A DNA stretch of 64,000 nucleotides, taken from contig NZ_CP012382.1 in assembly GCF_001267885.1 (NCBI RefSeq), forward strand, positions 62,001 to 126,000. Direction: 5' to 3'. Made by a program: the position numbers and the translations under genes. Positions 58,301 to 64,000 of the stretch are shown piece after piece. Position 1 is the first letter of the stretch; the number at the start of each line of letters is the position of its first letter. The notes below the pieces were generated by a model. The model had not been told where the DNA came from, ran no database searches, and saw only the letters and a program-made list of their open reading frames with translations. This DNA is from Streptomyces ambofaciens ATCC 23877 (lineage in GTDB: Bacteria > Actinomycetota > Actinomycetes > Streptomycetales > Streptomycetaceae).

Positions 58301-59539
58301 GTGGCACACGACGAGTTGACCGGTGGTGGTTTTCCGCCGACGGCGGTCGGCGAGGGCGGCGCGGCCGGGCCCGGCGCCCCGGCCCAGGGGTCTGCCGAGG
58401 GGCCGGACAAGGCGGGGCGGTCCCGTTCGGCGCGGCTGGACTCGCTGACGGGGCTGCGGTTCGGTGCGGCGCTGCTGGTGTTCTTCAACCACGTCGGCCT
58501 GCCCTTCCCCCATCTGCGGTTGCTGGAGTCGGACTCGGCGGCGATGAACCTGTTCGACGTGACCGGCAACGCGGGTGCGCTGGGCGTCACGTTCTTCTTC
58601 GTGCTGAGCGGTTTCGTCCTGACGTGGTCGGCGCGTGAGCGGGACACCGCCGCGCGGTTCATGCGTCGCCGGCTGGTGAAGATCTACCCGAACTACGTGA
58701 TCACCTGGGCGCTGGCGCTGGTGCTGTTCGCGTCGGCGTACACCACCACGGGCACGGCGATCGCCAACCTGTTCATGGTGCACGTGTGGGTGCCGGACTT
58801 CGACGTGTTCTCCAGCGTGAACCAGCCGAGCTGGTCGCTGGGGTGCGAGGCGTTCTTCTACGCGTGCTTCCCGCTGCTGCACTCCTGGTTCACGCGGATC
58901 CGTGCCGAGCACCTGACGTACTGGATCGCGGCGGTGACGGCGGGCATCATCGCCACGCCGTGGGCGGCGTACGTGTTCATCGCGGACAAGCCCTACTTCC
59001 CGGGTGCCTCGCTGGGTGCGACGGTCTCCGCCGAGCAGTACTGGTTCGCCTACAACCTGCCGGTGACGCGGGTGCTGGACTTCGCGCTGGGCATGCTGGT
59101 CGCGCAGGCGGTGATCCGCGGGCGCTGGTTCAACATCGGCATGGTGTGGTCGGGTGTGCTGCTGGCGGGCAGTTATGTGCTGTGCTCGCACGTGCCGTTC
59201 CTGTACTCGCAGCGTTCGGTGACCATCATCCCGATCGTGCTGCTGATCGCGGCCGCCGCGACGGCGGACATCCGGGGCACGACGAGCTGGTTCCGGGGCC
59301 GGACGATGCTGTGGCTGGGCGAGATCTCGTTCGCGTTCTACCTGGTCCACTTCATCGTGCTGACCTATATGCGCAAGGAGCTCGAGGGGACCTTCTCGGT
59401 CGCCGAGACCACCGGGCTGGTGGCGCTGGGGCTGGTGATCAGCGTGCTGGCGTCGTGGGCGCTGTACGCGCTGGTGGAGCGGCCGATCACCCGGCGGTTC
59501 TCCTCCTCGCGGCGTGCCCGGCGTGCGGTGGCGTCCTGA
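58301..59539 (+). CDS. Acyltransferase-3-family membrane protein
   Basis: A 412-residue integral membrane O-acyltransferase of the acyltransferase-3 group. Hallmarks: RLDSLTGLRFGAALLVFFNHVG with the catalytic His, GVTFFFVLSGFVLTWSAR, RRRLVKIYPNYVI, and at least nine hydrophobic segments. It ends RPITRRFSSSRRARRAVAS. The N-terminus has 42 residues of low-complexity, cytoplasmic sequence. GTG at 58301 follows GAGGAGG. Probably acylates a polysaccharide or small product; in this setting, possibly a secondary metabolite. Confidence 0.9.
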   Translation: MAHDELTGGGFPPTAVGEGGAAGPGAPAQGSAEGPDKAGRSRSARLDSLTGLRFGAALLVFFNHVGLPFPHLRLLESDSAAMNLFDVTGNAGALGVTFFFVLSGFVLTWSARERDTAARFMRRRLVKIYPNYVITWALALVLFASAYTTTGTAIANLFMVHVWVPDFDVFSSVNQPSWSLGCEAFFYACFPLLHSWFTRIRAEHLTYWIAAVTAGIIATPWAAYVFIADKPYFPGASLGATVSAEQYWFAYNLPVTRVLDFALGMLVAQAVIRGRWFNIGMVWSGVLLAGSYVLCSHVPFLYSQRSVTIIPIVLLIAAAATADIRGTTSWFRGRTMLWLGEISFAFYLVHFIVLTYMRKELEGTFSVAETTGLVALGLVISVLASWALYALVERPITRRFSSSRRARRAVAS

Positions 59540-59606
59540 GGGCGTTCGCCGGCGCGGCCCGGCGGCCCGGCATCCGCGAGGGGGTACCGGGCCGCCGTGG
59601 CGGCTT

Positions 59607-60062
59607 TCACCAGGCCTGGCCGGCCACTTGACGGGTGGTGGCGTTGAGGCGGTTGAAGAAGTTGGCCACCGCGCACATCATCACGATCGCGGCCAGGCCC
59701 TTCTCGTCGTAGTGGCGGGCGGCCTCCTGCCAGACGGCGTCCGGGACGGCGTCCTCGCGGTCGGCGAGGCGGGTGGAGTGCTCGGCGAGCGCCAGGGCGG
59801 CGCGTTCGGCGTCGGTGAAGAAGGGCGCGTCGCGCCAGGCCGCCACGGTGGCCAGGCGTTCGTCGCTCTCGCCGGCCTTGCGGGCGCTGCGGGAGGAGGC
59901 GTCGACGCAGGCGCTGCAGCCGTTGATCTGGCTGACGCGCAGGTGGACGAGTTCCAGTGTGGGCTGCGGGACGCCGCCCTGCCGGGTCGCCTTCATCAGG
60001 GCGCCGATGGCCTGCGTGGCGCCGGGCAGGACACCGGCCGGGTTGGTCATCCGTGCTTCCAT
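59607..60062 (-). CDS. AhpD-like carboxymuconolactone-decarboxylase-family protein with CxxC
   Basis: A 151-residue AhpD/CMD protein, paralogue of the one at 52868. It has NGCSACVDASS: Cys49 and Cys52 form the redox CxxC, but the His that should follow four residues after the second Cys is Ser56. So a complete AhpD charge relay is not present. ATG at 60062 with an alternative four codons later. Third of three AhpD-like genes in this locus, separated by 69 bp from the next one upstream. Possible peroxide or thiol-disulfide role; unproven. Confidence 0.9.
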   Translation of the reverse strand: MEARMTNPAGVLPGATQAIGALMKATRQGGVPQPTLELVHLRVSQINGCSACVDASSRSARKAGESDERLATVAAWRDAPFFTDAERAALALAEHSTRLADREDAVPDAVWQEAARHYDEKGLAAIVMMCAVANFFNRLNATTRQVAGQAW

Positions 60063-60131
60063 GATCGGGATCTGCTTTCGGTGAGTGCGGACGGGACATG
60101 CGCTGGTGCGCGGCGGACGGCCGCGCGGGTG

Positions 60132-60683
60132 TCAGGGGTGGGTGTCGTCGTGCCGTACGAGGGGCCAGTCGACGCTGACCCGGGCGGTCTTGCCGACGTA
60201 GGTGGTCAGGGTGTTGAGGGCGAGGTGGGCGACGATCTCGGTGATCTGCCCGCCGCTGAGGCCGCTGCCGCGGGCGGCGGCCAGTTCGGTGTCGCTCAGC
60301 GTGCCCCGGTGGCGTATCAGGGCGCGGGTGAGCAGCAGGGCCGCCCCGGTGAGCGGGTCCTGGGCCTTCGCCCGGCGGGCGCGGTGCGCCTGGTGGTGGC
60401 TCAGTCCGGCCACCTTGGTGCCGGTGTAGGTGTGCCAGGACAGGCCGTAGTCGCAGCCGTTCTCCTGCGCGACCAGCAGCGCGATGCTCTCCTGGGCGGC
60501 CGCGGGCAGGGTTCCGGTGCCCAGGGCGCGCCGCAGGTCGAGGAAGCCTCTGAGTGCCGCGGGGCTGTGCGCCATCGCCTTGGTGAGGTTGGGCGTCAGG
60601 CCCAGCGCGTGCTGGGCCGCCTCCAGCAGGGCCGCCGCCTCGCCGGTGGCGTTCTCCGGCTGGATGAGGGGAAGTCCGCTCAC
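60132..60683 (-). CDS. AhpD-like family protein with CxxG
   Basis: A 183-residue AhpD/CMD-fold protein, longer at the N-terminus. The active-site segment is ENGCDYGLSWHT: Cys77 is present, Gly80 replaces the resolving Cys, and His84 is present. The N-terminal PENATGEAAALLEAA and ALGLTPNLTKAMAHSP are typical of the larger peroxidase-related subgroup. ATG at 60683. Its upstream neighbour is the SDR gene (76-bp gap), and the AhpD-like gene at 59607 is downstream, so an SDR-AhpD-AhpD operon is likely. Confidence 0.88.
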   Translation of the reverse strand: MSGLPLIQPENATGEAAALLEAAQHALGLTPNLTKAMAHSPAALRGFLDLRRALGTGTLPAAAQESIALLVAQENGCDYGLSWHTYTGTKVAGLSHHQAHRARRAKAQDPLTGAALLLTRALIRHRGTLSDTELAAARGSGLSGGQITEIVAHLALNTLTTYVGKTARVSVDWPLVRHDDTHP

Positions 60684-60758
60684 GGTGCGGGTCTCGCTTC
60701 CTGGGTGTCGAGGATCGCGTGGTGCGCAGGCCCGCCCGGCTTCGGCGGGCCCGGGGCA

Positions 60759-61472
60759 TCACCAGGGCAGCGGGCCCTCGTTCTTGAAGAACTGGGCGTT
60801 GGGGCCGTCGGCGTCCAGCGTCGCCAGGCGTACGGCGATCCGGGCGCCCTCGGCGGCCGTGATGAAGCCCATGCCGTTGTTGATGTCGGTGATGCAGTAG
60901 CCGGGGTCGCAGGCGTTGACCTTGATCGGGGTGCCCCACAGTTCCTTGGCGTAGGTCACGGTGATCATGTTGAGTGCGGCCTTGGAGGAGTTGTACGGCA
61001 TGTTGTTCAGCGGCCACAGCGGGCTGTCCTGGACCATCACCTGGGTCATGGAGGCGAGTTCGCTGGACTGGTTGACGATGCGGGCGGCCGGCGCGCGGCG
61101 CAGCAGCGGCAGCATCGAGTTGGTCACCGTGACGACGCCGTAGACGTTGGTCTCGTAGACGCGGCGCAGCGTCTCGGTGGTGGTGGCGCTGGGCAGGCCC
61201 AGCGGCGGCGGGACGGTGACGCCGGCGTTGTTCACCAGGATGTCCAGCCGGCCGTACTCCGCCTCGATCCACCGGGCGGCGGCCTCGACGCTGTCCGGGT
61301 CGGTCACGTCGAGCTGGACGTGGGGCTGGCCGAGCTGCTCGCCCGCCTCCTTGCCGCGCTGCCCGTCGCGGGCACCGATGACGGCGGTGATGCCCAGTTC
61401 GCCGAGCTGGCGCGCAACCTCGAAACCGATTCCCTTGTTTGCTCCCGTGACGAGAGCGATCTTGTCGGTCAT
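60759..61472 (-). CDS. Short-chain dehydrogenase/reductase
   Basis: A 237-residue SDR. Cofactor motif TGANKGIGFEVAR, NNAG motif LVNNAGVTVP, catalytic PYNSSKAALN (Tyr-xxx-Lys) and downstream PGYCITDINNG. The motif ANKGIG and the Arg in ARDGQRG suggest NADP preference, as in carbonyl-reductase-like SDRs. ATG at 61472, divergent from the SARP gene at 61616 across 143 bp. First gene of a probable operon with the two AhpD-like genes. Substrate unknown. Confidence 0.93.
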   Translation of the reverse strand: MTDKIALVTGANKGIGFEVARQLGELGITAVIGARDGQRGKEAGEQLGQPHVQLDVTDPDSVEAAARWIEAEYGRLDILVNNAGVTVPPPLGLPSATTTETLRRVYETNVYGVVTVTNSMLPLLRRAPAARIVNQSSELASMTQVMVQDSPLWPLNNMPYNSSKAALNMITVTYAKELWGTPIKVNACDPGYCITDINNGMGFITAAEGARIAVRLATLDADGPNAQFFKNEGPLPW

Positions 61473-61536
61473 CCCTGCCTCTCCACTTCAGCATCCGGAA
61501 GGTGGCCTTCGGGCCTGCTACCAGCGTGGACGAGGC

Positions 61537-61568
61537 CGTTCATAGGTACGCGATGCGTTCGCTATAGG
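61537..61568. promoter_or_regulatory. Candidate divergent promoter/SARP region
   Basis: Two similar boxes, CGTTCATAGGT (from 61537) and CGTTCGCTATAGGT (from 61556), 19 bp apart between the divergent SDR and SARP genes. The TATAGG element suits a -10 site for the rightward gene. Repeat spacing is not the 11 or 22 bp usual for SARP operators. Confidence 0.4.
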
Positions 61569-61615
61569 TGCCGGCCGGCCAACCTGGCCGGTTTCGGAAG
61601 GGGACTGCGGCAGTC

Positions 61616-64000
61616 ATGACGGTGCGTTTTTCGATCCTGGGTCCGGTGGAGGTGTCGGTGGCGGGGCGGCCCCTGCCCGGGACGGCGCCCCGGCACCGGG
61701 GGGTGCTGGCCTATCTGCTGCTGAACGCCCGGACCGTGCTCGGCGCGGAGCAGATCATCGACGCGATGTGGGGGCCGGCGCCGCCGGACACGGCCCGGGC
61801 GCAGGTCCACGCGACCATCGCGGCGCTGCGCCGGGTGCTGCGCACCGCGGACGCGGCCCATCTGCTGGAGACCCGGCCGGCCGGATACGTGATCACGCCG
61901 CAGGCCGGGCAGCTGGACCTGGAGGACTTCACCGACCAGCTCCGCGAGGTGCGGGAGACCGACGACCCCGCACGGGCCGCGGCCCGGATCAGACGGGCGC
62001 TGTCGCTGTGGCGGGGGCGGCCGCTGGCGGACGTGAAGGCCGACTACGCCGACAGTGCCCGGGCCCGGCTGCAGGAGCGGCAGCTGACCGTCTACGAGCA
62101 GCTGGCGGAGCTGGAGCTGTCGCTGGGCCGGCACGAGGAGATCGTCGACGAGCTGGCCGCGCTGGTGGCCGCGCATCCGCTGCGGGAGCGGCTGGCGGGC
62201 CGGCTGATGCTGGCCCTGCACCGGGCGGACCGGCAGGCCGATGCCCTGGCCGTGGCCCGCGGGCTGCGCCGCACCCTCACCGAGCAGCAGGGCCTGGACC
62301 CCGGCCGGGCGTTCGTCGCGCTGGAGGCGGCCATCCTGCACGACGACCCGGCGCTGGCGCTGGCGACGGCGCCGACACTCCCACCGGCACCGGCACCGGC
62401 ACCGGCGGCGGCAGCGGCGGCGGGGTCGGGGGTGGGGGCGGGGGTGCGGCCGGCGCCGGCCGGGCCCGCGCCGGACCGCGCCGCTCGTGCGCGGCGGGCG
62501 AACTTCCTGCCCTACGACGCGCCGGACTTCTCCGGGCGCACCGCCGAGCTGGCGCAGCTGCTGGACGAGCGGCCCGGTGCGGGCGGGCCGGTGACGGTGT
62601 CGTTGATCGACGGCATGGCGGGCATCGGCAAGACGGCCCTGGCCGTGCACGCCGGGCACCGGCTCGCCCAGCGGTATCCGGACGGACAGCTCTTCGTCGA
62701 CCTGCAGGCGCACACGGCGCAGCGGGCGCCCCTGGACGCGGGCAGCGCGCTGGGAGTGCTGCTGCGTCAGCTCGGCGTTGCGCCCGAGCGGATCCCGCCC
62801 TCGGCGGCGGAGCGGGCCGGGCTGTGGCGGGCCGAGCTGGCCGACCGGCGGGTGCTGGTGATCCTGGACAACGCGGCCGGCACCGACCAGGTGCGGCCGT
62901 TCCTGCCGGGCACGACGCGCAGTCTGCTGCTGGTCACCAGCCGGCGGCGGCTGACGGGCCTGGACGGGGCGGCGTGCCTGTCGCTGGACCCGCTGCCGGC
63001 GGCGGACGCGATCGGGCTGTTCACCCGGATCGTGGGCAAGCGGGTGGACGAGGAGCCGCTGGCCGCGCTGGACATCCTGCACCTGTGCGGGTTCCTGCCG
63101 CTGGCGGTGCGGATCGCCGCCGCCCGGCTGCGTCACCGGCCCCGGTGGAGCGCGGCCCACCTGGCCGACCGGCTGCGCGACCAGCGCCGCCGCCTGGCCG
63201 AACTGTCCACCACCGAGCGGGGGGTGGCCGCCGCGTTCGCCATGTCGTACCAGCAGCTGGACGCCGAGCAGCGGCGGATGTTCAGGCTGCTGGGGCTGCA
63301 CCCGGGGCCCGACGCCGACGGCCGGGCGGCGGCGGCACTGGCGGGGGTGGCGCCCGAGCGGGCCGAGCGCCTGCTGGAGGAGCTGCTGGACGCGCACATG
63401 GTGCGCCAGCACGAGGCCGGCCGCTACACCTTCCACGATTTACTGCGCCGGTACGCGCACACCCTGGCCGAGGACGAGGAGCCCCCCGCCGTGCGGCGGG
63501 CCGCGCTGGACCGGCTCTTCGACCACTTCGTCGCGGGCGCCTCGGCGGCCGCCGCGCTGCTGTTCCCCCACAGCCGCGGCGCCCGCCCCGCTCCCCCGGC
63601 CGGCGCCGCGCCCGGTACGGCGGTGGCGTGGCTGCGCGACGCGCAGCAGGCGCAGGCGTGGCTGGACGCCGAGCGGGCCGGACTGCTCGCGGCCGGCGCG
63701 TACATGGCCGCGCACGGGTGGCTGGCGCACACGGCCCGCCTGGCGTCCGCGCTGCACCGTTACCTGTACGACCGGGCGCTGCACGCCGACGCGCTCGCGC
63801 TGGGCGAGCAGGCGCTGCAGGCCAGCGCGCTCAGCGGGGACCGTACCGCCCAGGGCCGGTTCCTGACCGATCTGGCGTGGCTGTACTGGCGGCGGGGCTG
63901 TGACGCGCGGGCGGCCCGGCACGCCGCGCGGGCGGCCCGCCTGGCCCGGCAGGCGGGTGACCGCTCGGGTGAGGCGCGGGCGCGGGACTGCCTGGGCCAC
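61616..64000 (+). CDS. AfsR-like SARP regulator with NB-ARC domain (partial)
   Basis: An open frame of 795 codons to the window end, so the protein is cut. N-terminal OmpR-type winged helix (about 1-95: FSILGPVEVSVAGRPL and AQVHATIAALRRVLR), then the bacterial transcriptional activation (BTAD) domain (about 96-245: FTDQLREVRETDD), a Pro/Ala/Gly linker coded by CCGGCA repeats near 62380-62430, an NB-ARC ATPase with the P-loop DGMAGIGKTAL (333-340 for GMAGIGKT), later RYTFHDLLRRYA, and the start of TPR repeats. Members switch on antibiotic clusters. ATG after AAGGGG. Divergent from the SDR operon. Confidence 0.93.
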   Translation, partial: MTVRFSILGPVEVSVAGRPLPGTAPRHRGVLAYLLLNARTVLGAEQIIDAMWGPAPPDTARAQVHATIAALRRVLRTADAAHLLETRPAGYVITPQAGQLDLEDFTDQLREVRETDDPARAAARIRRALSLWRGRPLADVKADYADSARARLQERQLTVYEQLAELELSLGRHEEIVDELAALVAAHPLRERLAGRLMLALHRADRQADALAVARGLRRTLTEQQGLDPGRAFVALEAAILHDDPALALATAPTLPPAPAPAPAAAAAAGSGVGAGVRPAPAGPAPDRAARARRANFLPYDAPDFSGRTAELAQLLDERPGAGGPVTVSLIDGMAGIGKTALAVHAGHRLAQRYPDGQLFVDLQAHTAQRAPLDAGSALGVLLRQLGVAPERIPPSAAERAGLWRAELADRRVLVILDNAAGTDQVRPFLPGTTRSLLLVTSRRRLTGLDGAACLSLDPLPAADAIGLFTRIVGKRVDEEPLAALDILHLCGFLPLAVRIAAARLRHRPRWSAAHLADRLRDQRRRLAELSTTERGVAAAFAMSYQQLDAEQRRMFRLLGLHPGPDADGRAAAALAGVAPERAERLLEELLDAHMVRQHEAGRYTFHDLLRRYAHTLAEDEEPPAVRRAALDRLFDHFVAGASAAAALLFPHSRGARPAPPAGAAPGTAVAWLRDAQQAQAWLDAERAGLLAAGAYMAAHGWLAHTARLASALHRYLYDRALHADALALGEQALQASALSGDRTAQGRFLTDLAWLYWRRGCDARAARHAARAARLARQAGDRSGEARARDCLGH

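Noticed and set aside
61768..63903. Plus-strand open frame of about 710 codons with Ala/Gly/Pro-rich product
   Set aside because: It is a shifted frame of the SARP gene, whose true frame starts at 61616 and runs off the window end.
1..64000. CRISPR arrays, tRNA and rRNA genes, plasmid or phage origins
   Set aside because: No spaced direct repeats of CRISPR type, no cloverleaf-like sequence and no rRNA match was seen by eye; a dedicated search would be needed to exclude them fully.

Overview
The window is very GC-rich (about 70% or more), with GTG and TTG starts, strong GGAGG-type ribosome sites and tight ATGA or TGATG overlaps. The family content (ANTAR proteins, SpoIIE-type phosphatases, DUF5133, DUF6098, an SCO5918-type protein, an AfsR-like regulator) points to a Streptomyces or close relative, probably accessory or chromosome-arm DNA. 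No rRNA, tRNA, CRISPR array, origin or intact insertion sequence was seen.

Layout. 1-6.4 kb: a decayed IS5-type transposase fragment, a HAD hydrolase, a cold-shock protein with an in-frame ORF beyond its UGA, a three-repeat beta-trefoil-like protein, a four-EF-hand protein, a nicotinamidase, and an alpha/beta hydrolase with an HxlR regulator. 6.7-15.5 kb: a signalling and stress block with two SpoIIE-type PP2C phosphatases, two GAF-ANTAR proteins, DUF5133, DUF6098, several very small hydrophilic proteins and a hemerythrin. 15.6-21.9 kb: a catalase-fold protein, a zinc alcohol dehydrogenase, small membrane proteins, a second hemerythrin, a ferritin-like protein and a frameshifted SDR. 22-26.4 kb: a phosphotransferase, then a cold-adaptation block (cold-shock protein, DEAD-box helicase, CBS protein, SCO5918-type protein). 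26.5-38 kb: secreted and membrane-anchored proteins, a cis-prenyltransferase overlapping an MpaB/EF-hand fusion, a TPR protein, DUF389, a Ser/Thr kinase and a lipoprotein. 37.7-52.4 kb: Nudix, DUF4406, DeoR, SGNH hydrolase, mycothiol-type isomerase, VOC, DHFR-like, dienelactone-hydrolase-like, saccharopine-dehydrogenase-like and GlxA-type genes, a STAS protein and three small secreted proteins.

52.4-64 kb is the most interesting part. An ECF sigma factor with a C-terminal SnoaL-like domain (SigJ/ECF41 type) has the sequence GGTCACA-N16-CGTC in front of it. The same bipartite sequence with the same spacing lies in front of an AhpD-like gene 4.3 kb away. Between them is a PcaB-type lyase translationally coupled to a 675-residue FAD/NAD(P)-binding enzyme, an arrangement resembling the CreD/CreE nitrous-acid pair. 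Two more AhpD-like proteins, an SDR, an acyltransferase and a divergent AfsR-like SARP activator (cut by the window end) follow. Each of the three AhpD-like proteins lacks a different part of the CxxCxxxH active site. This is a plausible edge of a specialised-metabolism or redox-stress locus under dual sigma and SARP control.
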